A DNA stretch of 64,000 nucleotides from Oscillospiraceae bacterium (GTDB lineage Bacteria; Bacillota; Clostridia; Oscillospirales; Acutalibacteraceae), in NCBI GenBank assembly GCA_022483045.1, contig JAKVOA010000001.1, positions 1,716,501 to 1,780,500 of the forward strand, read 5' to 3'. The translations under genes and the position numbers were made by a program. Numbering within the stretch: position 1 is the first letter of the stretch; each line of letters begins with the position of its first letter. Below, piece after piece: positions 54,303 through 63,177 of this stretch. The notes under the pieces are model-generated. The model worked only from the letters and a program-made list of their open reading frames with translations. It was not told where the DNA came from and did no database searches.

Positions 54303-56054
54303 TCAGGGCAGACGGGCAAAGGTGTAGAAATGCGCCTGCCAGTAGTTCGTGTTGATAGAGGTATAGGAAATCGGGTCACCGCAGTGGATCATCATTCCGT
54401 TGCCTACATAGATGCCCACATGGGATGCGCCCGTGGTGTTATAGGTGCCTTGGAAGAAAATCAGGTCACCGTGCTTTGCATTGGCCGACGATACCGGGGT
54501 GGAGATATTCAACAGTCCATTTGCTGTCAGCCTGCCTACATTCCAGCCGGAATGATTGATAACCCAGCTGACAAAACCGGAGCAATCAAAGCTGGCCGAA
54601 GGGCTTGCGCCGCCCCATACATACGGGTAGCCCAGATACTTTTCCGCTTCCTTAATCATGGCGGCAAAAGTAGCATCAGCGAGGGCTTCCGGCGGAACAT
54701 CATAATCGGTAAAGGGCTTATTTCCCACTGCATTGGGATACTGCTCGGTTGGGAACAGGTCGGGGCTGTTGCCCAGCGTTGCCATATACCCGGCATACAG
54801 CCCCAGCTTATCCTCATTCAGCAGATATACCGGCAGATGAGACAGGTCGAAGTTTTCCAGCTTCACATTGCAGATGTAGTAATCGTAAGGCACTTCATAG
54901 GTATCGGTGTGGCTGGTTCCATCCTCATCCGTCCAGCTGTCGGTTTCGGTTCGGTATCGGGTTTCCACCACCACATTTTCGGTAAGCGTATACTGGCGGT
55001 CAAAGACCTCGGATAGAAATGCCTGCGCCTGTGAAAGTGTCCATTCACCCTCAAAATAAGCGGTCAAAAGGGACACCAGCACATAGGGGTCATGCTTGAT
55101 GTCATCCAACTTATAGCGGTATTCGTCATAGCCGGGATTCAGCGTTTCGTAGTGGTCTACCTCATACTGCAAGTCCGCTTCCTTGGCGGCATAGGCAGCT
55201 TCGGCACCCAGCATATCCTCATCCCTTGATGGGTAAGAGGTGGACACCAGCGAGGAAACCGTACTTTCAAACAATACCGAGCAAGAGGACAGTCCGCCCA
55301 TCAGCATGGCGGTGAGAAGCAGTAAAATGATTGCGACAAGAAAACCTTTCTTATGGCGGCCAATAAACGCTGCCGCCTGTCTGCTTTTTTCTGCAACGGC
55401 TTCGGCTGCTCTGCCGGTGGTCTGTGCCGCTGATGCAGCACTTGTCCCGGCGCTTTGTCCGGCGCGCTTGGCTGCGGCATACTGCTTTTTGATTGCCTGC
55501 TTTTGCTGCCAGCGAGATACCGGGTTGCTGGCAAGCTGGGGATTATCCTGCAAGGACTTCTGATAGAGGGCGTTCACATTGGCTTTTTCCAGACGATGCT
55601 CCGCCTGTGCTGCCTTGCGGTACGGCTTTAGCTGATGGGAGCGATACCCCTCACGCACCAGACGCGCCCCGGTTTCCGCTGCTTCCTCGGTTTTATGGGC
55701 GCTTTCCACACCCACATTGTCCTGCTCTGTTTCCCGTACTTTCTGGTGCAGCTTTGCCGATGCCATGACACCCGGCGCATCGCGGGCGGCATGGGACAGC
55801 TTGGCAGGCGGCTTTTTCTTGTCCACTTCCTCAAATTTCAGCTTCACCGTTTTTTTGCCGGTGGTGGTGTCCACCGTGGTTTCTTTGGTCTTTACCGTCT
55901 TTTTCGGAATTTTCGCCTGTTCCTTGTCTGCCTTTTTCGCAGCCTGCTCCGCTTTGCGAATGGGCTTTTTCAGCACCGGGTCAATGCGCTCCTCCTCGGT
56001 AAATTGCAGGTGTGGTTCCTTATTCAAACCACGCACCATCCAGCAGCGTTTCAA
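54303..56054 (-). CDS. CD1108-type NlpC/P60 cell-wall hydrolase
   Basis: 583 residues. A basic cytoplasmic N-part with LQFTEEERIDPVLKKPIRKA, one membrane helix (about 238-258, FLVAIILLLLTAMLM), and a C-terminal NlpC/P60 domain with catalytic Cys in SASFDCSGFVSW and His in ASHVGIYVGN. It opens peptidoglycan for the transfer channel. The start is uncertain: TTG 56054 is the longest; an ATG 6 bases upstream with GGGAGG ahead would need one base removed at GAATAAGG to stay in frame. Confidence 0.85.
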   Translation of the reverse strand: MKRCWMVRGLNKEPHLQFTEEERIDPVLKKPIRKAEQAAKKADKEQAKIPKKTVKTKETTVDTTTGKKTVKLKFEEVDKKKPPAKLSHAARDAPGVMASAKLHQKVRETEQDNVGVESAHKTEEAAETGARLVREGYRSHQLKPYRKAAQAEHRLEKANVNALYQKSLQDNPQLASNPVSRWQQKQAIKKQYAAAKRAGQSAGTSAASAAQTTGRAAEAVAEKSRQAAAFIGRHKKGFLVAIILLLLTAMLMGGLSSCSVLFESTVSSLVSTSYPSRDEDMLGAEAAYAAKEADLQYEVDHYETLNPGYDEYRYKLDDIKHDPYVLVSLLTAYFEGEWTLSQAQAFLSEVFDRQYTLTENVVVETRYRTETDSWTDEDGTSHTDTYEVPYDYYICNVKLENFDLSHLPVYLLNEDKLGLYAGYMATLGNSPDLFPTEQYPNAVGNKPFTDYDVPPEALADATFAAMIKEAEKYLGYPYVWGGASPSASFDCSGFVSWVINHSGWNVGRLTANGLLNISTPVSSANAKHGDLIFFQGTYNTTGASHVGIYVGNGMMIHCGDPISYTSINTNYWQAHFYTFARLP

Positions 56055-56057
56055 GCA

Positions 56058-57860
56058 TCACCGATACCTCCCTGTAAATTCCAAGCTCGGCTCGTTCAAA
56101 TATTTCTGGTAGACCATACGCACACAACGGTCAATGATGGTTTTCTGTACCGGCTGTAAGCCCTCTTTGCCGCCCACAATCAGCTCACACAAGGACAGGA
56201 TAAAGTCTGATTTCAGGCTCAGCGGGCTTTCATCATCGGAATAGTCCAAATTCAAGTCCATCGGATTGATATAGTCCGTAGAGGTAGGCGAGATTTTGAT
56301 AATCTGACCATGCAGGCGCAGTACCAGCGGCGCGTACTCGGCTTCTGGGTCGCAGATAATGATGTCATCCTGCGTCACCAAAAACGCATTGGAGATCTCA
56401 CGCTTTGCGAAGAAGGACTTGCCAGAGCCGGGTGTTCCGAGAATCAAGCCGTTGGGGTTCTTCAAGAGCTTGCGGTCAACCATGATAAGGTTGTTCGACA
56501 GCGCATTGATGCCGTAGTACAAGGCTTCCTGCCCGGTCTGGAACAGCTCCTGCGTGGTAAAGGGAACAAAGATTGCCACGCTGGAGGTGGTAAGCCCGCG
56601 CTGAATTTCCACCTGATTTTGTCCCAGCGGCAGGCTGCTCATTAAGCCTTCCTCCTGCTGGAAGTCCAGCCTTGTAAGCTGGCAGTTATATTTCTGGGCG
56701 ATGGACTTTGCCTGAAAGATGTTGTTATTCAGCTGGCGCATGGTATCGGCGGTGTTCAGCACCAGAAAGGTGACAAGGAACATTCGCTCATTGCGGCTCT
56801 GCAAGTCCTGTAACAGCTTTTTGGCTTCGCTGCCATAGGTGGCAAGGTCAGAGGGAATGATGTCCATGTCATATCCGGCGCGGACGGCTTTTTTCTGTTC
56901 CTCAATTTTGGCACGGTCAAGGTCTGTGATTTTTCGCTTCACGGTCTTGATTGCCTTGACCTGATCCAACGATTGAATATGCAGATTAACGATAACGCTG
57001 CTCTCCATGCCGAGGAAATCTGCCAGCATACGGTCATTCAGCTCCGGCGCGAGGATTTGCAGAAAGGATACTGCTCCCAGCTTCTTTCCCATTGAAAAGC
57101 CCTTGCCGTTCTTAAATTCAAAGCTGGCAGGAGCAATAAAATCCTTGGTAGAAAGCCCGGATGCCGGAAGCCAGTCCCATTCAAACTGAAACGGCTCCTG
57201 TTCATCCATGCAGAATACGCTGTGCATCTGCTGTAAGCGTTCCTTGCCATCCAGTACCTCCGCCGCCACGCCCATGCGCTTGAAGCTGTTAAGAATGTCT
57301 GTTTCGATACGCTCCAGACGGGGTTTTGCGGTCTTGATACTGTCTGCATCAATGCCAAAGGTCAGATACTTGGTCTTAATCAGACCATTGTTGCCACGGG
57401 CAAGCTGGTTTTGCAGCATCCCCGTGTATTCCTCACGGATGTTGTCGAAATCATCGCCCTGCGCCGGGATATTGATGCTCTTGGCAAAGGCATCGTCCGA
57501 AGCCACCAGATTAAGAAAGGACAACTGAAACTGCACCGAGCTGTCAAAGTAGTTGAGGAAATCACACCATGCTTCAAAAATGGCGGTCTTATCCTCGTTT
57601 TGGCTCAGCTGATAGTTGATGTCCTGAAACTGAATGGACTTGGTGTAGTGGGTGTCATTTACACGGCAGATACCATTCTGCCACATTCTCTGATAAGGGA
57701 TACTGTCCTGCGCGGACTGCTCCTTTTTATCGGTACGGTTTGCCCTCGCAATGGCAGCTTCAATCTGCTTTTTCTCTGCGCGGGTCAGTTTTCGCTTTGC
57801 CGCCACCGGTTTTTTCTTTTCTCCGGGTTCGGCGGTTTGATTTGTCTTTTTTGCAAACAA
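56058..57860 (-). CDS. VirB4-type conjugation ATPase, C-terminally truncated
   Basis: 600 residues from TTG 57860, which has AAGGAGG 9 bases ahead. The N-terminal domain and Walker A (LGTPGSGKSFFAKREI) are present, with IIICDPEAEYAPL after it. The frame ends MVYQKYLNEPSLEFTGRYR. Relatives are near 780-800 residues and continue with the second half of the ATPase (Walker B and arm regions), absent here. The next gene follows directly, so about 180 codons seem deleted. The protein should not power transfer. Confidence 0.85.
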   Translation of the reverse strand: MFAKKTNQTAEPGEKKKPVAAKRKLTRAEKKQIEAAIARANRTDKKEQSAQDSIPYQRMWQNGICRVNDTHYTKSIQFQDINYQLSQNEDKTAIFEAWCDFLNYFDSSVQFQLSFLNLVASDDAFAKSINIPAQGDDFDNIREEYTGMLQNQLARGNNGLIKTKYLTFGIDADSIKTAKPRLERIETDILNSFKRMGVAAEVLDGKERLQQMHSVFCMDEQEPFQFEWDWLPASGLSTKDFIAPASFEFKNGKGFSMGKKLGAVSFLQILAPELNDRMLADFLGMESSVIVNLHIQSLDQVKAIKTVKRKITDLDRAKIEEQKKAVRAGYDMDIIPSDLATYGSEAKKLLQDLQSRNERMFLVTFLVLNTADTMRQLNNNIFQAKSIAQKYNCQLTRLDFQQEEGLMSSLPLGQNQVEIQRGLTTSSVAIFVPFTTQELFQTGQEALYYGINALSNNLIMVDRKLLKNPNGLILGTPGSGKSFFAKREISNAFLVTQDDIIICDPEAEYAPLVLRLHGQIIKISPTSTDYINPMDLNLDYSDDESPLSLKSDFILSLCELIVGGKEGLQPVQKTIIDRCVRMVYQKYLNEPSLEFTGRYR

Positions 57861-58212
57861 TGGATTGCACCTCCTTGTCAAGCTGTTCCTGCCGCATGAT
57901 TACGGCATAGAAGTTGTTGATTTTATAAGGGCGCTGCTTGGGGCGGATAAACGCAACGCGGATGATATTGCCGATGATTTTTTCTAAATACTGACCATTT
58001 TTCTCATACATGGCCAGCAAAAAGAATGGCAGCATGGCAACCACCATACACATGGCGGCGGCACTTGTGCCAACAGGGTTTTTCAGCAAAAAGAAAAGCG
58101 GGACGCCAAACAGCGCACCGCCCGAAAAGCAGACAAGCTGCCTTTTCGTAAGATTGAACATGACCTTCGTTTTTACTTTGGTCAAGTCTTTGGGTACGGG
58201 TACATAAGCCAC
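57760..58212 (-). CDS. PrgI family membrane protein
   Basis: 150 residues from GTG 58212 behind GAAAGGAGG. Opening MAYVPVPKDLTKVKTKVMFN, two membrane helices (about 28-70), and a basic tail. PrgI proteins sit next to VirB4 in Gram-positive type IV secretion systems. It overlaps the VirB4 gene by about 100 bases in another frame. Confidence 0.85.
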   Translation of the reverse strand: MAYVPVPKDLTKVKTKVMFNLTKRQLVCFSGGALFGVPLFFLLKNPVGTSAAAMCMVVAMLPFFLLAMYEKNGQYLEKIIGNIIRVAFIRPKQRPYKINNFYAVIMRQEQLDKEVQSIVCKKDKSNRRTRRKEKTGGGKAKTDPRREKAD

Positions 58213-58232
58213 TTGATTTCCTCCTTTCGGCG

Positions 58233-59102
58233 TTAATGGGCATTGAACACAGATTTTGCAAGGCTTCCTGTCTTAAACAGGGTGAAGCACAGCAGTACGG
58301 TGTAGCCCATACAAGTCCAGATTGCCTTGATAACATCCGTTTCCGATGTGATGTTCTGCACCAGCACGGCGTAGATCTCCACACAGACGATAATAAGAAA
58401 TGCCTGAAAGCCCAAGGCAAACAGGCTTCGCAGATACCCTTGTCCCATTTGCCCCCATTTCTTGCTGGTCATGGTTGCCATCGGGATTGGTGCCACGCTG
58501 GTGACTAAATAAATCTCAATCATGCGCCCGTAAATGACGATGAAAATACAGATGGTCAGCGCCCACATGGTCACGCCAACGAACAGGGATTGAAACCACA
58601 GCCCGAACAGCGGACCAATATCCATTTCCATAAGCCTGTCGTGCATATTGGTAATGGCAGAAGAAATGTCGATGGCGGTATTGCCCACAATCACGCCGGA
58701 TGCCCGGTTTACCAGACTCTGCGCCACATCAAATACGCCCATGACGATATTCCATGTATTCGTGACGATCAGAATAGAGCAAGCGGTTTTGAAAATCCAC
58801 TTGAAGAACATCCATGTATCCACATCGTTCAGGTTGTTCTTGTCGGTAATCAGCTGGATCAGCTCCAAGGTTATAACAAACGCCAGTATCAGACCAGCAA
58901 TCGGCAGGATAACCGTTTCCGAAAGGTTTTGTATCATGGAAAAGATACCGCCATTCCAGCCATGCGGGGTCTGTCCTACCTGTGTGGATATTTCTCCGAC
59001 CTTCTGGTTGACCGTATCGAACATCCCGGAAAGGTTACTTTCAATGCCTCCTACAAGGATTTCCTTGAGCCATTCGGTAATTTGTTCTTTGATATAATCC
59101 AC
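58233..59102 (-). CDS. VirB6/TrbL-like channel protein
   Basis: 289 residues with six predicted helices. N-part MDYIKEQITEWLKEILVGGI with an amphipathic start, then LAFVITLELIQLITDKNNLN and WMFFKWIFKTACSILIVTNT. This is the VirB6-like inner-membrane subunit of the Gram-positive transfer channel, between Maff2 and PrgI as in related elements. Confidence 0.85.
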   Translation of the reverse strand: MDYIKEQITEWLKEILVGGIESNLSGMFDTVNQKVGEISTQVGQTPHGWNGGIFSMIQNLSETVILPIAGLILAFVITLELIQLITDKNNLNDVDTWMFFKWIFKTACSILIVTNTWNIVMGVFDVAQSLVNRASGVIVGNTAIDISSAITNMHDRLMEMDIGPLFGLWFQSLFVGVTMWALTICIFIVIYGRMIEIYLVTSVAPIPMATMTSKKWGQMGQGYLRSLFALGFQAFLIIVCVEIYAVLVQNITSETDVIKAIWTCMGYTVLLCFTLFKTGSLAKSVFNAH

Positions 59103-59170
59103 TTACTTTTCCCTCCTTTCATGCCCCGCCCGCGTGGTACGGGAGGGGCAGAGGATTTTTGACGGAACGA

Positions 59171-59386
59171 TTAACCGAACAGCCCGGACAAAAGCGGTAC
59201 AAGGGTGATGCCGATGAGTGCGACACCGCCGCCAGCCATCAGCTGTTTCATGCCCTGCGACTTCGCGCCGGGGTTATCGTTGCCGTAGCCCTCCATCAGA
59301 TTGATCGCACCCCAGATGCCAAGACCGGCACCCAGTGCGATCACGAGGGTCTGCAAAACGGTTACTGCGGAATTGAAAAATGCCAT
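59171..59386 (-). CDS. Maff2 family pilin-like protein, copy A
   Basis: 71 residues with two membrane helices: FFNSAVTVLQTLVIALGAGL and LMAGGGVALIGITLVPLLSG joined by GYGNDNPGAKSQGMKQ. Size and topology are VirB2-like. It differs from copy B at a single residue (Ile16 against Val16). Confidence 0.85.
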   Translation of the reverse strand: MAFFNSAVTVLQTLVIALGAGLGIWGAINLMEGYGNDNPGAKSQGMKQLMAGGGVALIGITLVPLLSGLFG

Positions 59387-59546
59387 AAATAGTTACCTCC
59401 ATGTTTTTCTGCCCATTCGGGCAAGTCATAAGTTGTTGATTGGTTTCATACAGCGGCAAAGCCGGCAGGCAAACAGCTCTTTCAAAATGGTTGTGGAGCT
59501 TTCCTGCGTTCGGCGTTGGCTGTTTTACAGGACTGTTATCCGGCGA

Positions 59547-59762
59547 TTAACCGAACAGCCCGGACAGAAGCGGTACGAGGGTGATGCCGATAAGAGCGAC
59601 ACCGCCACCAGCCATCAGCTGCTTCATTCCCTGCGACTTCGCGCCGGGGTTATCGTTGCCGTAGCCCTCCATGAGATTGATTGCGCCCCAGATGCCAAGA
59701 CCGGCACCCAGCGCCACAACGAGGGTCTGAAGAACAGTAACAGCAGAATTGAAAAATGCCAT
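59547..59762 (-). CDS. Maff2 family pilin-like protein, copy B
   Basis: Same 71-residue protein as copy A, Val at residue 16. The DNA differs at roughly 20 mostly silent sites, so the duplication is not recent and the protein is under constraint. GGAGG precedes both starts. Tandem Maff2 copies could raise pilin dose or form a mixed structure. Confidence 0.85.
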   Translation of the reverse strand: MAFFNSAVTVLQTLVVALGAGLGIWGAINLMEGYGNDNPGAKSQGMKQLMAGGGVALIGITLVPLLSGLFG

Positions 59763-59802
59763 AAGAATTTACCTCCATATTTTTGTAAAAGAAAAAGCAC
59801 CG

Positions 59803-61164
59803 TCAAACAGCGGTGCTATCGGTTGTGTCTACTTCGTACACATCGTAGACTTCATTGGGTTTTGTTTTCAGCCGGGTGGACAGGAAACGCTCTATGTCAA
59901 AGGCATTATGGCTGTCCGCATCGGCTGTCAGATGATAGTTCGGGTGCTGCGTGATGTCATATTTGTTCGAGAAGAACGGACGCACACCGCGCAGCTGCAA
60001 AATGCACTTGCTGCCGTCCATGACCGCAAGCTCATCTTGGCTCATCAGCTCTTTGCCGAGTTTCTGATAGTTGAGGGAGTGGGAAGTTTCCCGCCCTCGG
60101 CTCTCGCCGGTGTTATAGGTGTCGATGGTTTCCTTGCCCAGCACAGCCGCCAGCTCTTTCAGCGTGGTCGGCTCCTTGCCGCCCAGAAAGATGGAACAGT
60201 CCATATTTCCGAGAATGGTGTCACAGTTATCCTTGTAGATGGCTTTGAGCTGTGACTGTGCCTGCAACACCAGACAGGCAGAGATCTCACGGCTTCGGAT
60301 GGTTGCCACCAGCTTTTCCAGCTTCGGAATCTGCCCAATGTTGGCGCACTCGTCAATCAGGCAGCGCACATGAACAGGCAAACGCCCGCCGTACACATCG
60401 TCCGCTTTCTCACACAGCAGATTGAAAAGCTGTGTGTAACACATGGAAATCAGGAAGTTAAAGCTGTCATCCGTATCCGACATGATAAGGAACAGGGCTG
60501 TCTTTTCATCGCCCAGCGTATCCAGCTCCAGCTCATCATAAGCCGTCACCTCGCGCAGCTCCTCAATATCGAATACCGCAAGACGAGCACCGCAGGAAAT
60601 CAAAATGCTTTTCGCGGTCTTTCCCGCCGCCAGTTTATATTTCTTGTACTGGCGCACAGCAAAGTGCTTTGGCTTTTCCGCTTCCAGCGCATCAAACATC
60701 AGGTCAACCGGGTTTTTGAACTCCTCATCGTCCTCTCGGACTTCCATTGCATTGATGAACTCAATCAGGGTTGAGAAATTCTGTTCCTCCACCGGGGCTT
60801 CATAGTGGATATAGCCGATCAGCGCCACATACAGCAGCGTTTCGGCTTTTACCCAGAAATCGTCCCCGGCTTTGCCCTCACCCTTGGTGTTGGCAATCAG
60901 GGTGGTGACCAGCTTCAAGATGTCCTTTTCGCTGTGAATATAGGCAAAGGGATTGTAGCGCATGGACTTCTTGAAATTGATGGTGTTCAGTACCTTGATA
61001 CGGTACGGCTCATAAATGACCTTGCCGTGCTTATCTTTTTGGGGCTTGCCGTCCTTTCCCAGCTTTGGTGCGCCGCGCTGGAGCATCTTGCCGCACTCCA
61101 CAAGGATGGTTCCCTTTGGTAAAGTGCTTTTAAGATAAAATTTTTCGGCTATCACGCACTCCAT
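59803..61164 (-). pseudogene. VirD4-type coupling protein, N-terminus missing
   Basis: 453 residues from ATG 61164. From KGTILVECGKMLQRGAPKLG onward it matches VirD4/TraG: RYNPFAYIHSEKDILKLVTT, LFLIMSDTDDSFNFL, and LIDECANIGQIPKLEKL (Walker B with DE). The family has about 600 residues. The membrane helices and Walker A loop that come before are absent; the first 14 residues (MECVIAEKFYLKST) do not match. The element starting at TnpW abuts this point, so insertion has probably cut the gene, with the N-terminal part outside this window. Confidence 0.8.
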
Positions 61165-61171
61165 AATTTGC

Positions 61172-61351
61172 TTAGAAATTCCCTGATTTTACATCGTTTT
61201 TCATGAGTTTCTTGACCTTATCTGTAACACTGTCATTACTGTTTTTGCTGAAATGTACTCCAACACAGTAAGTTGTGTTACCATGTCTCATTTCAAATCT
61301 TCCGGCAGGCTCTGCCATAACTTTTTTCTCGATTGTATTTGTATCTCCCAT
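61172..61351 (-). CDS. TnpW-like small protein
   Basis: 59 residues from ATG 61351 behind GAAAGGA. TTYCVGVHFSKNSNDSVTDK and VKKLMKNDVKS match the TnpW family of Clostridial transposons. Function unknown. It is the last gene of the second element, 8 bases from the truncated VirD4. Confidence 0.75.
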   Translation of the reverse strand: MGDTNTIEKKVMAEPAGRFEMRHGNTTYCVGVHFSKNSNDSVTDKVKKLMKNDVKSGNF

Positions 61352-61458
61352 ATAAATTCCTTTCAAAATGAAATATCCGGCAGGGCATTCCCTTACCGGA
61401 TTTTGTAGTCTATGACGCTAATGACGCTTTGTGACGCTATTTTACATACCGCACTATC

Positions 61459-62550
61459 TTACGGAAGAGTGTCATTGTCTTGCTCTGCATGAAGTAAAGT
61501 GAAAGAACGCTTCTCCGAACTTCGGTCATGCTTCTGGTACACAATGCCGAAGTCATTGAACAGTACCGATATATTTACATTCAACTTTCTAGTCAATACA
61601 TGAGGCTTCATATTAATGTCTGGTATCAACTCCAATAGCTCTGTGGCTGTGCCAGTCCATTCTGTGCGGTCTTGCATGAAATCAGCTATCTTCATAACAA
61701 CTGCTTCTGGCTCTTGCTTAATCATTGGAGTTTCTGCCTTGGTCAGTTCCCAGATACAACGCTGTTGATTGAACTGCAAGGTCAGCTCTTGATCTGGCTG
61801 GTCACGACCAACTATCTGCATAATAGCTGTTGGGTCTGTTCGCTTCTTCTTTTGCAGAATAAACGCTCCATCGGCAGCTCCCAACAATCCATTCGTGCCA
61901 GAAATCATATCAAAGCTGTCACTGGCTTCCATTTTTCTTGTATGATGAACTACCAGAATCGCCACATTATGCGTATCACTAAACTTCTTCAAGGCTGTAA
62001 TATTCTGATAATCCATAGAATAACTGTAATTCTCGTTACCGGCTTCTCTGACTTTTTGCAGAGTATCCACGATTATGAGTCTGGTGTCCTTGTGAAGCTG
62101 GATAAATTCCTCAAGCTGTTCATTTAGTCCATCAGACAATGTCATGGCTTGCGTTGCAAAGTGCAATCCTTCGACAGCTTCCACTCCAAACATCCTATTC
62201 AATCGTCCTTGTAATCTTCCGAAATCATCTTCCAATGCCAGATAAAGTACACTGCCTTTCTTTACGGAACAATTCCATAATTCAGTGCCAGTGGCGATGT
62301 GATAGCCAAGCTGTGACATGAAGAATGATTTACCGATTTTGGGAGAACCTGCAAAGATATAAGTCCCACTATAAAGTAATCCGTCAATTACTGCTGTTCT
62401 CGGGGGAAATGCCATATCAAGTAATTCCTCCATAGAAACTGTGTAAAGGCTTCTCTTTTTATCTAATTGGGGTTGCTCGTTCATTTCTCTTATGGCTTGT
62501 AGAACTGCCATCTGTTCGCTCTGTGGCAAGTTCTGAAATTCGTCTTTCAA
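61459..62550 (-). CDS. RepA/RecA-fold AAA ATPase
   Basis: 363 residues from TTG 62550 behind AAGGAGG. Walker A is FAGSPKIGKSFFM, Walker B RLIIVDTLQKV, and a sensor region VAILVVHHTRKM follows: the RepA/DnaB-like helicase fold (AAA_25). The C-terminal 100 residues hold a winged-helix type part. It probably loads or drives replication of the mobile element. It overlaps the CHC2 gene by about 90 bases. Confidence 0.85.
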   Translation of the reverse strand: MKDEFQNLPQSEQMAVLQAIREMNEQPQLDKKRSLYTVSMEELLDMAFPPRTAVIDGLLYSGTYIFAGSPKIGKSFFMSQLGYHIATGTELWNCSVKKGSVLYLALEDDFGRLQGRLNRMFGVEAVEGLHFATQAMTLSDGLNEQLEEFIQLHKDTRLIIVDTLQKVREAGNENYSYSMDYQNITALKKFSDTHNVAILVVHHTRKMEASDSFDMISGTNGLLGAADGAFILQKKKRTDPTAIMQIVGRDQPDQELTLQFNQQRCIWELTKAETPMIKQEPEAVVMKIADFMQDRTEWTGTATELLELIPDINMKPHVLTRKLNVNISVLFNDFGIVYQKHDRSSEKRSFTLLHAEQDNDTLP

Positions 62551-63112
62551 GTGTGTGTGCCTCCTTTCCTTGGCTTTTCACTATTTCTGCTCGTTCCTCA
62601 ATGCTCCCCATCAAAAGAATGTCTAATAAATACTCGACATAGGTTATCTTCTGACAAGCCTCAACAAATCGGCTGTCAGGATTTTCTTCAAATGTTTTAG
62701 GAAATAATGTCTTTTTCCAATGCTCCAACAAATGAAGATAGTCGCAGTAGACCAGATAGCAGTGTTTCTCTGCTATCTGATATTCCTGTGCCGGTGTGAT
62801 TTTGGTCTTGATAGGGGAAGCTCTTATCCAAGGCTTACTGGTCTGTTTTTGCTCATAGCTGACACCAAAATCAGATGCCAACTTTTCAGCGGCTTCCTTG
62901 GGATTGAGATTGAAGAGCTTTGCAGTGAAATTGATAACATCTCCATCTTCCTGACAACCAAAGCAATGAAATCTCTTATTGACCTTCATGCTCGGTGTTC
63001 TGTCAGAGTGAAAAGGGCAACAAGCCATGCCATACCGATTGACTTTTATACCATAGGCTTCTGCGGCATTTCTTGTTGTAACGGCTTCTTTTACTGCTTC
63101 AAATACATTCAT
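62459..63112 (-). CDS. CHC2 zinc-finger primase-like protein, full length
   Basis: 217 residues from ATG 63112. The finger CCPFHSDRTPSMKV and FHCFGCQEDGDVINF is complete, and the C-terminal part (FVEACQKITYVEYLLDILLM) shows what the copy at 50379 has lost. With the AAA ATPase it forms the replication pair of the second element. Confidence 0.85.
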   Translation of the reverse strand: MNVFEAVKEAVTTRNAAEAYGIKVNRYGMACCPFHSDRTPSMKVNKRFHCFGCQEDGDVINFTAKLFNLNPKEAAEKLASDFGVSYEQKQTSKPWIRASPIKTKITPAQEYQIAEKHCYLVYCDYLHLLEHWKKTLFPKTFEENPDSRFVEACQKITYVEYLLDILLMGSIEERAEIVKSQGKEAHTLERRISELATERTDGSSTSHKRNERATPIR

Positions 63113-63131
63113 CATCGCTCCTCTGGGCATA

Positions 63132-63177
63132 AAAAAGCACCTGCATTTTACTGGTTAAAAAATACAAGTGCTTTTTA
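63132..63177 (-). terminator. Terminator after relaxase of second element
   Basis: Read leftward, GCACTTGTATTTT pairs with AAAATGCAGGTGC, followed by TTTTTT. It overlaps the stop of the MobL-type gene. Confidence 0.75.
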
